DNA of 64,000 bases from Ottelia alismoides (Eukaryota; Streptophyta; Magnoliopsida; Alismatales; Hydrocharitaceae), in the NCBI GenBank assembly GCA_037367405.1, contig JAZKJV010010625.1, forward strand, positions 124,001-188,000, in the 5' to 3' direction. The notes below the pieces were generated by a model. That model was given only the letters and a program-made list of their open reading frames with translations, searched no databases and was not told the DNA's origin. Positions 42,286-53,175 of this stretch are shown here, in pieces (within the stretch, counting starts at the first letter, position 1; each line of letters begins with the position of its first letter). A program made the translations under genes and the position numbers.

Positions 42286-42600
42286 GACCTGCTCCATCGT
42301 CTTCCACGACGTCGATCGGAGATAGTTCATCATGTAGACAGTGCTTAGATGGACATGTCCCCCTAGGATCACTGAGTTCGGCGAGTGACGACTGATTAGG
42401 TTCTCCAATTACATGAAGATACCCCAAATCGTCTCGTCGAGCCTCGAGTGGGCGTGCCAGGACTCCTCAATCACGAAGTTGGAGTAGTTATCGGAGAACA
42501 CGTAGTCGAACACCGGAGGAGAACCCAGAATGCTTCGTAGAGATCGACAATCCCATCCTCAATGGCTCCATGGAGCAAATCCACACACAAATCAACTCGA
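42240..42600 (-). pseudogene. EXO70-like exocyst fragment in Helitron-like element
   Basis: The - strand reads FDYVFSDNYSNFVIEESW, RLDETIWGIFM, a stop, LENLISRHSPNSVILGG and HVHLSTVYMMNYLRS. The series resembles EXO70 C-terminal sequence (GEA-RGIF-ELEN...PGG-HP-TRYVMNYL). At least one frameshift and one stop break it. It appears to be a captured host gene fragment. Confidence 0.5.
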
Positions 42601-42921
42601 TGATTCCGATCGAAACCTTAGAAGCTGATCGCCGCTTTTCCGACATTGAAAACCCCAACACCTCCGTCCTGACTATCGGTAGCCAGAGAGGAGGCCATGG
42701 AAGAGGGGAAGGGTGTTGGGAGCGGTAGCCCTAGAAGGGAAGGGAGTCGTGCTGGGGAAAAAGGGAGGAGGGTCGAATACCTGCAAAAGGCCAAGGACAA
42801 AAGGGGAAAGATGGCTGGGATATGGGGGTAAATTTGGAATGTGTGGTGAGAGCTAAGGGTAAAATCGAAATTTTTGTGTGAAAATTTAATCTTCTGACGC
42901 TCTTTAAGATATAGTAATAGA

Positions 42922-43796
42922 TATATCAGAGGAGACTGTGAAGACGCTTCACCTAATACAACATGTAGATCCATTTAAACACCGGTTGGCGAGGTGTCAA
43001 TTGTGATTTTCTCTAGCAGATCTGGAACTTGGGAGATTGTTCGACATCTGATCTTGAACATGAGTGCACGAAATTGAAATAAAATATAATTTTGCAAATC
43101 AGAAATGAACAGATGTAGAATGAAAATATAATTAAGCCACAAACTATCTAATATTGGAATGTAATCGAGAAATCATTCTCATCTTTTGAAATCTGATTGA
43201 AAAGGTATAAAAATATATAAAGATTGCAATGAAAAAAATAATGAGATTTTCAGTAGGCAGACGAAGAATTGAACTACGAAAATGAAAAAAACTAAGAACA
43301 TGCATCCTCCATGCGCAAAAATATTTATCTGGAAGTTTTTTAATGGAGATCTGGAACGTGTTGCTAATATTTTTGATGAAGTCGAAGGAGAATAACTCGA
43401 AAATCACGAAGAACATAGATGAGAATCTCGAGTAAGGGCGAACGACATTCAAAAAATATGTTATAATTAGTAATCAAATATAAATATGTTTGTGTGCGTG
43501 CGTGTCTGGAACTTCAAATGAGGTGGTGTCATCTCTATGGGGAGCTTGCGCCTAAGGTGCATCCGATTATACATGAGTTGGTGCCACATCTTTTTTTGGA
43601 ACGAAACCTTGGGAGGTTCATTTAGAATCATTACTACAATACATGTTTGCAATTTCAGGTAAAATACACATTCCAATCATGTCCGTTTGGAAGAGTTAAA
43701 TTTTTGTAATTTGATACCGTTAAAATTTTGCAATCTTAATGAATGTGTTAGAAGGTTCGAATTAAGCTGAATTTTGAATTACTGCGTGGTGATCTA
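42922..43796. other. No recognised gene
   Basis: A/T-rich. Small frames on the - strand have no recognisable domains. Confidence 0.4.
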
Positions 43797-44120
43797 AATG
43801 GGGCTGCCTCCGGGAGTGGCCAGCATGGCAGCCATCACCCTATTTTCTATAATTTTTTATTTTTTTTGAAAAATATCACAATGTATATTCATCCTATATC
43901 CCTCTTACATGTCATTCGAATTTCATAAGAAACAGAGACGGTAACTTTAACGATCTTTGAACTGTTGTAATCGTACCTGTTCGAGATGGAGGGCATATGA
44001 GTCTCTGTTTTTGACGAAATTCGAACATCATGTAGGAGTGATATAGGGATGAATATACATGACGATTTTCAAAAAAAATAAAAAAAGTGACAAAAAATAG
44101 GGTGGGGGCAGCTTCATACA
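43797..44120. mobile_element. Foldback MITE 1
   Basis: It starts atggggctgcctccgg and ends gtgggggcagcttcat, with inverted agagac...tctctg stem blocks and the loop motif in - orientation (ttaacgatc). A stem part next to the loop is lost. Right flank is a cataca/caca repeat. Confidence 0.75.
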
Positions 44121-44480
44121 TACATACATACACACACACATGGGGGCTTTTTTGAAATTGTAAAGGCCAATGCGAATTTGGTAAAAACTCTGTAACAGTT
44201 TTGTAAAAGTTTAAACTGCACATTGTAAAAAAATGAATTTGGTAAAATATAGCATCAAAATTTAAATTAAAATTTCCATCCAATATAATAATATTTTCAT
44301 AATTTTATTCCACTATAGATGTTATGTTAATATTTATTGTTATATGTATGAAACAAGAAATTATAAAATTTATTGGAAAGATGCATGAATTGAGGGTGAC
44401 TCACCATATATATGGTGAGATCCTGCCTCATTTGAAGTTTCTCATATATATATATATATATAATCATATATATATATATA
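44121..44480. other. No recognised gene
   Basis: A/T-rich spacer, ending in two (TA)n runs around taatca. Confidence 0.4.
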
Positions 44481-44867
44481 GGGTTAAATGGGGCTGCCCC
44501 CTGGAGTAGCCAACTTGGCTACTCCCACCCCTATTTTTCCCACATTTTTTATTTCTTTGGAAAATAAAAATTTGTAAATTCATCATTATATCCCTCTAAC
44601 ATTCTATTAAAATTTCGTCAGAAACAGAGACTCCTGCAGCCTCCATCCAAACATGGTCGATTTAAAAAATCCTGTGACCGTTAAAAAAATGACGTCTGGA
44701 TGGAGGGTCTAGGAGTCTCCGTTTCTGACGAAATTTTAATAGAATGTGAGAGGTATACAATAATGAATATATAAATTTTTATTTTCCAAATAAATAAAAA
44801 AATGAGAGAAAAATAGGGGTGGGAGTAGCCAAGTTGGCTACTCCCAGGGGGCAGCCCCATTTTACCC
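44481..44867. mobile_element. Foldback MITE 2 (gagtagcc type)
   Basis: 387 bp from gggttaaatggggctgcc to ggcagccccattttaccc in (TA)n. Stem block cgtcagaaacagagactcct is inverted. Loop ccgttaaaa is in + orientation. Confidence 0.85.
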
Positions 44868-44926
44868 ATATATATATATATAATATATATATATATACAC
44901 ACACACAGAGAGAGAGAGAGAGAGAA

Positions 44927-45306
44927 GGGAGGCTGCTGCATGTAGCAGCCAACGTGGCTGCTACATGTGGCCGTTTCCCCAAATTTTTTTTATTTTTTTT
45001 TAAAATTAAATCATGAATATTCATCTATATATCCCTCCTACATTCTATAAAAATTTCATCAGAAATGGAGACTCCTATGCCCTCCATCTAGACCGGTATT
45101 TTTTAACGGTCTGAATTTTGCTGTAATCAACCTGTTCTATATGGAGGGCATAGGAGTCTCCATTTCTGATGAATTTTTTGTAGAATGTAGGAGGGATATA
45201 TAGATGAATATTCATGGTTTAATTTAAAAAAAAATAAAAATTTTTTTGGGGAAACTGCCACATGTAGTAGCCATGTTGGCTGCTACATGCAGCAGCCTCC
45301 CCATCC
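44927..45306. mobile_element. Foldback MITE 3 (gcagcc/catgta type)
   Basis: Ends ggctgctgcatgtagcagcc and its inverse, each forming alternative hairpins with gtggctgc. Loop ttttttaacggtct is in - orientation. Flanked by (CA)n(GA)n left and (TA)n right. Confidence 0.85.
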
Positions 45307-45327
45307 TCATATATATATATATATACA

Positions 45328-45360
45328 CTAGTTATTTGCCCGCGCTCCGCGGCGGGTTGA
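45328..45360 (-). mobile_element. Helitron-like 3' terminus
   Basis: On the - strand aacccgccgcggagcgcggg forms a GC hairpin followed by caaataa and CTAG, then T. This fits a Helitron 3' end inserted between A and T. The body would extend rightwards; its 5' end was not identified. Confidence 0.5.
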
Positions 45361-46971
45361 ATGTAAATTTTGAAATATTTTAAAATTTATAAAATAAATA
45401 AATGAAATATTAGTTTATAATGCTAATAAAAGATTATAATACTTACAAATGGTTATTAAAACAATCATTTATAAATCTCCTCAAAAATCATTGGTAAATT
45501 TCCTCAATATTCAATCTCTTAATAAATTGTATATAGAGCATAAAAATACAAATATGATAGAGGATTTGGCTACGAAGCTTCCAGAGAATAGGTGTTGAGC
45601 TCAAGGGTCTTTGTTATCTATGATGATTGGTAAAGGTCCTCGCCTCTTTTTGTCTACTTGAACTCAACAAAGATCGATGGTGTGCACATGGTTGCACAGC
45701 CCACAACGCAGTTGAGTTATTACTGTACTGGTTTGATCTAGATTTGAGGTGACAATATGGGAGGCTTTGATCCCAAAAGGAGGTTAAAAGCATGTCAAAG
45801 GAAGGAGGTATGGATGGCTCAAGTAGATGGGGCCTCGACAACTGCGAGATCGCTACTCTTCTATGGAGTCCTTGGCATTAAAGATTGTGTACAGATGTCG
45901 ATGGAAGCCACGAATGAGCTTCATTAAGATGATAGACGTCCGACCAACTTCATTGGTGCTCGACTGATGTTGAGAAAGTGATCCAGTTGTGCAACCCGAT
46001 ATTCGAGCTCCGATGGTTGAATGGTGACTGAAGAGGAATAATTGAAGGCTTATAAAAGTACACTCATTCGATAGTTTCAACGTGGGTGTGGTAGGTTTCT
46101 TTTGGTGGTGACTTCACCATTCTATTGATAGTTATAAGTCATGACACAAAGATAATTTTTTCTTCACTTTGCATTGATGACCTACTTGTAGTGGAATCTT
46201 TCAACATCATGGATTTGAGCAAGAATCCATGTAGCCGAACTTACTTATAGTGGGAGAAGGCTTAGTACATTTTTATTACTTTGCGTATGTGAAGATTGGA
46301 GGAATGTATTTTCTCAAGTCCTTCCTCTTGGTGACCTTTCACCCATTCACTCCTCTCCATCGTCACGTGTAGGAGCTCCGTCTAGCAACCATGTTTTTAA
46401 TGCCACGATAGAACAACAAACTCGAATTGCCCATTCAAATCTGTAAGACCATAGATAGGAGGCTATTGTAAGAGGGGGGAGGGGAAGGAGTGGATTTATA
46501 GGGGATAGGAGAGGGTTGACGTTGCTATTGATGAGAGAGAGAGAGTGATAAAGAGAGATTTGTACGTGTGGACCAAGGAAAGATATTAACTACCTTATGA
46601 ACTTCTATGTATTAATTTGATTTTCATGAATTCGTAAAGTAAAAGCTAATTTTATAAATTGTTTTGAATTGTTAAAAATAGAGAAATTTTTAATTTTTCA
46701 AAAATGATTTAATATAATATAAGGTAGATTATTAAGTATTAGTATATAGTTTTATCTGTTGATGATATATGTATTTTGTTTAATATCAAATTTATCTGGA
46801 ATTTATTTATAATATTGTATATGGGAATCAATGAAATTATACGGAACTATAAGTTTACGTGAGTAATAATGGGAAAGCAGCAGGATGCACATGTAAAAGC
46901 TCCAGCAACCATATTACATGCCATGTGAATTTCTCTAACCTGGACATGTACGTAGTATCAAAAAGTTTCAA
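45361..46971. other. No recognised gene; possible Helitron body with SINE tail
   Basis: Nothing coding was recognised. At about 46195-46275 there is a second copy of the SINE 3' part (atggatttgagcaagaatcc, then gagaaggcttagtacat), lacking the tRNA-like head. Confidence 0.45.
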
Positions 46972-48116
46972 GGGATATTTACCCAGCAGACCCTGAAATC
47001 TTTCGAAATTACCTCTATGACCTTTGAAACATCATAATTCCTCCCACGACCCCGTAATCTTGCTCCGTCTTACCCTACAGACCCTCCCGTCAATTTTAAC
47101 TACGTTTGAGTCAGTTACTTGGGTTAGTCGTGAGTTAATCTAACCAATTTACAATCGAATGGTTAGGATTAACTAAAATAAAAAAAATAGAAAAAAATCC
47201 TGTGGGAGAGTAGGGAAGCAGCATCCGTGGTTGGGAGGGGCGGCGCAGGGGCTCCATCGCCAGGGGAGTGAGCAGGGATCTTGGGAGGGGCGGCACGGGG
47301 GGGGGGGGGGGGGGAGGACTGGGAGCTCCATCGCTGGGAGGTTGGGAGGGGCGGCGCGCTGGGGGCTCCATCGCTGGGAGCTTGGGAGGGGCGGCCCTAG
47401 AGGAGGGAGGGGGGGTGGGGGTCCATCGTAGGAAGATTGGGAGGGGCGGAGCGCGCGGGCGAGGGGGGAGGGGGGCGCCTGGGGGCTCCATCGCCAGGAG
47501 CTTGGGAGGGGCGACACCTGGGGGCTCCATCGCTGGGAGCTAGGGAGGGGCGGAGCATGGAGCTTGGGAGGGGCGGCGTCGGGGGGGTGGGGGGGGGGGT
47601 TTCCATCGCAGGGAGATTGGGAGGGGCGGCGCGCACGGGCGAGGGGGCGCCTGGGGGCTCCATCGCCGGGAGCTTGGGAGGGGCGGTGCCTGAGGGCTCC
47701 ATTGTTGGGAGCTTGGGAGGGGTGGCGCCGTCAGGGGCAGGGGGCCGGGGCAGGGTGCGGCGGCGCGAGTAGGGGAAGAGGCAAGGTGCAGCGGCGCACG
47801 GGGGGGGGGGGGGGATGGGGGTGGTGGGGAGCCGGAGCGAGGTGGGGGTAGCAGGGAACGGCGGTGGCGAGTGGACCTGGGCGGGGAGCTAAAATGATAT
47901 AGTGGCAGTAAATGTAAATTTCATAGACAAATTGGATAAAATATAAATGAACATAACAGAATCGGGTTACTTTTAACGGGTAAATAAACGGGAGTTAACC
48001 ACAGGGTCTGTAGGGTAAGGGTTAGCAAGATTACAGGGTCGTGGGAGGAGTTATGATGTTTCAAAGGTCGTAGAGGTAATTTCGAAAGATTTCAGGGTCT
48101 GCTGGGTAAATATCCC
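46972..48116. mobile_element. Mutator-like element with exact 9-bp duplication
   Basis: 1145 bp flanked by AAGTTTCAA at 46963-46971 and 48117-48125. Long inverted repeats (about 130 bp) begin gggatatttacccagcagac and include ccctacagaccct. They are related to the MULE ends at 18778 and 20809. The interior is a GC-rich minisatellite and no transposase is encoded. Confidence 0.92.
47215..47760. repeat. G-rich minisatellite inside MULE
   Basis: Ten or so degenerate units of about 35-45 bp, built on gggggctccatcgcygggag and cttgggaggggcggc, with long G runs. Both strands are open in several frames (Pro- or Gly-rich), which is a composition effect. Confidence 0.85.
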
Positions 48117-48125
48117 AAGTTTCAA

Positions 48126-50150
48126 TGGAAAGCATGTGAATTGTCCACTAATAACGTGAACAATGACGTGATTCAAGCATAATCTGACCTATATGTAAAT
48201 GTCGAAATCTTTGAGGATATCATCAACAAAAGTCCTTATGTTGCATATACATGGCACGCGATGTGCCTTAAGTAGTGGTCGGCTCTGATTAGGCGACGGA
48301 TTATATCAGGAGGTTCACCTTCGAGCATGTGACGTGACGCAATGCATCAGAATATAGATGCATATCCAACGACTGTGATTGTGGATCGATATAACGCTAA
48401 TGAAGCTCTTCAAGCATACATCTACTATAGCATTTGGGACTCGAGCATCTTCCCCAATACGATGCGTCTCCATGTAATGCTTCTTTCATGGATTCTCCTG
48501 GTCTTCTATTGGTGGTAAGAGTTGCTCCACCGAACGTTGATCGGCTCCATGTTTGCTCGATGATATAAGAAGTCGATGATGATCTATATATAGGCCATGT
48601 AATTTGATCATCAATGAATGCTTCACAATATGCGAGCCTGCAAATTGACATCAAGTTCATCCTGAGAGGAGATGAAAGCTATCAACTACCTCAAAATTTA
48701 AGGCAATTACCAGCTCTATCTTCATCAATAGAAGTGCTCCAAGTGATGGTGCTCTAGTGCCCCTAAAGCTTCGACCGATTGTTGTGATGGCCTTTTCTCT
48801 AAAGGCGATGTTCTTGCCCGTCTCCTTTGAAATATAGAATCGTTCTTCCTCAATTTTAAGTGTCTCCGGTAGTGGATCTCAGATCTTTGGCAAGTCACAA
48901 TAGTATATATGTTCCTCAATGGTGCTCTGATGTAGATCTCTCGTGGTATTCGATTTCAAGTAGCACGGATTGGAGGCGGTGTGGTGCTCGACGGGATAGA
49001 AGCTATTCTCCAGAAGGTTCAATATCTTCATATGCTATTTGATTAAATCTTACAATAATAGCTTCTATCTCTTATGATGTTTGTCTCCATGATCTGTCCT
49101 TTACTTCTCGATCTCACATAGCCAGTTCAACTTTGTAGATGGTGATTGTCGATCAGATGGAAGTGAAGTTCCAATTTTCAACTTCAGGTGCTTCATCGCC
49201 AGATGTGGTGATGGAGATAGATGGTTAATATTAAACTACAACAAAATAAGTCTATAGTGATATTTTTAAATTCATCGCTATTTCATCTCTATTAATATAC
49301 ATTGATGAAATTATTCACTATAAAATGATTGTCTTATTCAAAATTAGAAACTAATGGCATATACAGGTTCATTTTCTTGATTTTCAATTCGTAAACTCTT
49401 TTATACATAAGTATTAGATTTTACAAATTTGTTATTCTAATTGTTGCATACAGTTGGTGTTTTATACTTTAAAATAACACTATCCTTGGTATCATATAGA
49501 ATCTTTACGTACATATGTTCTTTTAAACATTTTTATGATTTTATTTTTCTTTCTTTTTTATAAGGAATGTGTTATTACTTGCATATTTTTGTTCTTTTTC
49601 CATAAATATTTTCAAAAAGTTGTATAATTTTCGCATGTAAAGAGTTTAAAGGGGCAAGATTTTAGAACTAATAATCTAAGATGATTTTAATGATTGATGA
49701 AATGTTTTTATTAAACAATCAATACATACGTGTATATATTTATATGAAACCTCAGTTCCGGTTCTGCTCAGTCGGAGCAGAATACAAAAGCTATTAATTG
49801 GTTTCGTAATATTTTACAAAAAATAATTGGTAATATTTGCATGTAGCAATTGTTTGAAGGCTGAATGGAGATGACAACCAACGTCAACACTTGAGATTTA
49901 ATAAAAATGAATGAGGGTATTTGTAAAATAGCCATAAGTGTTCGAAACACGTGATTAGAGAGAGACCATGAGGGTGGGAGGATGAGTATGAAAGAGAGAG
50001 TAAGTAGAGAGCGTCTGGCCGAGAGTTGGAAATGTTGTTCAATGGGGGGCTACATGTCATTATGTAGAAGAAGCTGGGTTTTCAGATTTAATAAAAGTGA
50101 ATGGGGGTGTTTGTAAAATCACTATTAATTGTTCCAAACACACGTGGCTT
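48126..50150. other. No recognised gene; one local duplication
   Basis: No gene or transposon core was identified. A segment of about 65 bp starting agatttaataaaa is present at about 49895 and again at about 50090. Confidence 0.4.
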
Positions 50151-50385
50151 GCCATTCGAATTTTGTCAGAAACAGAGACTCCTACGGCCTCCATCTCGAT
50201 GGTATCGATTTAAAAAAAATCCGGTTACCGTTAAAAAATTACTGTCCGGATGGAGGTCGTAGGAGTCTCTGTTTCTGACGAAATTCGAATGTTATATAGG
50301 AGGGATATAGGGATGAATGTACATGGTGTTATTTTTCAAAAAAAATAAAAAATTTGCCCAAATAAGACGGGGGCAGCCATATATG

Positions 50386-50389
<4 letters not shown>
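50151..50389. mobile_element. Foldback MITE 4, left end missing
   Basis: Starts inside the stem at gccattcgaattttgtcag. The right end is ggggcagccatatatgaccc in (TA)n. Loop taccgttaaaa is +. Confidence 0.8.

Positions 50390-50463
<74 letters not shown>
50390..50463. repeat. (TA)n(GA)n microsatellite
   Basis: About 15 TA units followed by about 20 AG units between two foldback MITEs. Confidence 0.95.
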
Positions 50464-50472
<9 letters not shown>

Positions 50473-50847
50473 GGGGCTGCCCCCTGGGGGCAGCCAACAT
50501 GGCTGCCCCCGCCCCATTTTTCGGTCTCTTTTTTATTTTTTTTTGAAAACCATATATATTCATCCATATATCCCTCCTATATGCCATTCGAATTTCGTCA
50601 GAAACAGAGACTCCTACGGCCTCCATCTCGATGATATCGATTTAAAAAAATCCTGTTACCGTTAAAAAATTACTGTCCGGATGGAGGCCGTAGGAGTCTC
50701 TGTTTCTGACGAAATTCGAATGGTATATAGGAGGGATATAGGGATGAATGTACATGGTGTTATTTTTAAAAAAAAAATAAAAAAATTGCCCAAATAAGGC
50801 GGGGGCAGCCATGTTGGCTGCCCCTAGGGGGCAGCCACATATGACCC
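50464..50847. mobile_element. Foldback MITE 5 (ggcagcc type)
   Basis: A complete member with X = ggctgcc: ggctgccccctgggggcagc then aacat and ggctgcc on the left and the inverse on the right. Stem block and + loop are intact. (TA)n on the right. Confidence 0.88.
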
Positions 50848-50848
50848 A

Positions 50849-50879
<31 letters not shown>

Positions 50880-50896
50880 GTATGTATGTATGTAGA

Positions 50897-51283
50897 GGTA
50901 AATGGGGCTGCTCCCAGGGAGGAGCCAACTTGGCTACTCCCATCCCTATTTTTCCCTCATTTTTTTTATTTTTTTGGAAAATAAAAATTTGTATATTCAT
51001 CATTATATCCCTCTCACATTCTATTAAAATTTCGTCAGAAACAGAAACTCCTACGACCTCCATCCAAACATGGTCGATTTAAAAAATCCTACGACCGTTA
51101 AAAAATGACGTCTGGATGGAGGGCTTAGGAGTCTCTGTTTCTTACGAAATTTTAATAGAATGTGAGAGGGATATAATGATGAATATACAAATTTTTATTT
51201 TCCAAAAAAATAAAAAAATGAGGGGAAAATAGGGGTGGGAGTAGCCAAGTTGGCTACTCCCTAGGGGCAGCCCCATTTTACCC
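50897..51283. mobile_element. Foldback MITE 6 (gagtagcc type)
   Basis: Starts ggtaaatggggctgctccc and ends ggggcagccccattttaccc. Close to MITE 2. (TA)n on both sides. Confidence 0.85.
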
Positions 51284-51311
51284 ATATATATATATATATA
51301 TATATATATAT

Positions 51312-51673
51312 GGGTCATATGTGGCTGCCCCCTAGGGGCAGCCAACATGGCTGCCCCCGCCTTATTTGGGCAAAATTTTTATTTTTTTTGAAAAATAAAA
51401 CCATTTACATTCATCCCTATATCCCTCCTATATACCATTCGAATTTCGTCAGAAACAGAGACTCCTACGGCCTCCATCCGGACAGTAATTTTTTAACGAT
51501 AACAGGATTTTTTTAAATCGATACCATCGAGATGGAGGCCGTAGGAGTCTCTGTTTCTGACGAAATTCGAATGGCATGTAGGAGGGATATATGGATGAAT
51601 ATACACGGTGTTATTTTTCAAAAAAAATAAAAAAAATGCCGAAAAATGGGGCGGGGGCAGCCCCATTTTTTCC
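51312..51673. mobile_element. Foldback MITE 7 (ggcagcc type)
   Basis: Left end complete (gggtcatatgtggctgccc). Right end shortened (gcgggggcagccccattttt). Loop is - orientation. Confidence 0.85.
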
Positions 51674-51683
51674 TATATATATA

Positions 51684-52033
51684 GGAAAAAATGGGGCTGC
51701 CCCCGCCCCATTTTTCCTCAATTTTTTTTATTTTTTTTAAAAAATAACATCGTGTATATTCATCCATATATCCCTCCTATATACCATTCGAATTTCGTCA
51801 GAAACAGAGACTCCTACAGCCTCCATCGAGATAATGTCGATTTAAAAAATTATGTTACCGTTAAAAAATGATTGTCTGGATGGAGGCCGTAAGAGTATCT
51901 GTTTCTGACGAAATTCGAATAGTATATAAGAGGAATATAGGGATGAATATACATGGTGTTATTTTTCAAAAAAAATAAAAAAAATTGACAAAATAAGGTG
52001 GGGGCATCCAACAAAGGGGCAACCACATATGAC
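51684..52033. mobile_element. Foldback MITE 8 (ggcagcc type)
   Basis: Starts ggaaaaaatggggctgcccc with a shortened end, and finishes ggggcaaccacatatgac. Loop + orientation. Confidence 0.83.
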
Positions 52034-52098
52034 ACACACACGCACGCACGCACGCACGCACGCACGCACGTGCGTGCGTGCGTGCGTGCGTGTGTGTG
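52034..52098. repeat. Palindromic (ACGC)n-(GCGT)n microsatellite
   Basis: acacacacgcacgcacgc... runs into its own inverse ...gcgtgcgtgcgtgtgtgtgt around acgt at the centre, forming a near-perfect alternating purine-pyrimidine palindrome between two MITEs. Confidence 0.93.
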
Positions 52099-52488
52099 TC
52101 ATATGTGGTTGCCCCCTAGGGGCAGCCAACATGACTGCCCCATCTTATTTTGTCATTTTTTTTATTTTTTTTTGAAAAATAACACCATGTATATTCATCC
52201 CTATATCTCTCCTATATACCATTCGAATTTCGTCAGAAGCAGAGACTCCTACGGCCTCCATCCAGACAGTCATTTTTTAACGGTAACAGAATTTTTTAAA
52301 TCGACATCGTCTCGATGGAGGCCGTAGGAGTCTCTGTTTCTGATGAAATTCGAATGGCATATAAGAGGGATATAGGGGTGAATATACATGGTTTTATTTT
52401 TCAAAAAAATAAAAAATAAAAAAAACGCCGAAAAATGGGGCGGGGGCAGCCATGTTGGCTGCCCTCAGGGGGCAGCTCCATTTTTTCC
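52098..52488. mobile_element. Foldback MITE 9 (ggcagcc type)
   Basis: gtcatatgtggttgccccct to ggggcagctccattttttcc. Loop - orientation. (TA)n on the right. Confidence 0.85.
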
Positions 52489-52503
52489 TATATATATATA
52501 TAT

Positions 52504-52886
52504 GGGTTAAATGGGGCTTCCCCCTGGGAGTAGCCAACTTGGCTACTCCCCCCCTATTTTTTCCTCATTTTTTTATTTCGTTGAAAAATAAAAATTTGTA
52601 AATTCATCATTATATCCCTCTAACATTATATTAAAATTTCGTCAGAAACAGAGACTCCTACGGCCTTCATCCAAACATGGCCGATTTAAAAAATCATGCG
52701 ACCGTTAAAAAAATGATGTCTGGATGGAGGGCCTAGGAGTCTCTGTTTCTGACGAAATTTTAATAGAATGTTAGATGGATATAGTGATGAATATACAATT
52801 TTTTATTTTTACAAAAAATAAAAAATGAGGGAAAAATAGGGGTGGGAGTAGCCAAGTTGGCTACTCCCTGGGGGCAGCCCCATTTA

Positions 52887-52888
<2 letters not shown>
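52504..52888. mobile_element. Foldback MITE 10 (gagtagcc type)
   Basis: gggttaaatggggcttcccc to ggggcagccccatttacc. Loop +. (TA)n on both sides. Confidence 0.85.

Positions 52889-52938
<50 letters not shown>
52889..52938. repeat. (TA)n microsatellite
   Basis: About 25 TA units between MITE 10 and MITE 11. Confidence 0.95.
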
Positions 52939-52943
<5 letters not shown>

Positions 52944-53175
52944 AATGGGGCTGCCCCCAGGGAGTAGCCAACTTGGCTAATCCCACCCCTATTTTCCCTC
53001 ATTTTTTTATTTTTTTGGAAAATAAAAATTTATATATTCATCATTATATCCCTCTCACATTCTATTAAAATTTCGTCAGAAACAGAGACTCCTACGGCCT
53101 CCATCCAGACAGTCATTTTTTAACGGTAACATAATTTTTTAAATCGACATTATCTCGATGGAGGCCGTAAGAGTT
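52939..53175. mobile_element. Foldback MITE 11, chimeric and right-truncated
   Basis: The left arm belongs to the gagtagcc type (cattctattaaaatttcg). The loop and beginning of the right arm (ttaacggtaaca, tcgacattatctcgatgg) belong to the ggcagcc type. The right end is missing. Confidence 0.8.

Larger units (their letters stand above)
39501..42921 (-). mobile_element. Helitron-like non-autonomous element
   Basis: On the - strand the proposed 5' end is TCTATTACTATATC then ttaaagagcg (42921-42895). The 3' end is a hairpin cccgtgcagcgcacagg followed by tttgca and CTAG (39501-39520), matching the TC...hairpin-CTRR rule. The left flank is G/C rather than the expected A-T junction, so the exact 3' end is uncertain. 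No Rep/helicase is present. Gene fragments lie at 42050-42700. Confidence 0.5.

Noticed and set aside
47135..47851. Overlapping long open frames on both strands
   Set aside because: They come from a stop-poor G-rich minisatellite inside a MULE; no codon structure or domain.
50292..52327. Frames containing YIYIYIYI or repeated FFLKN...HPYIPPIYHSNF
   Set aside because: Translations of (TA)n and of the MITE stem; they recur only because the MITEs recur.
50151..53175. Regularly spaced repeats resembling a CRISPR array
   Set aside because: Repeats are inverted, belong to individual MITEs of about 380 bp, and the DNA is plant nuclear.
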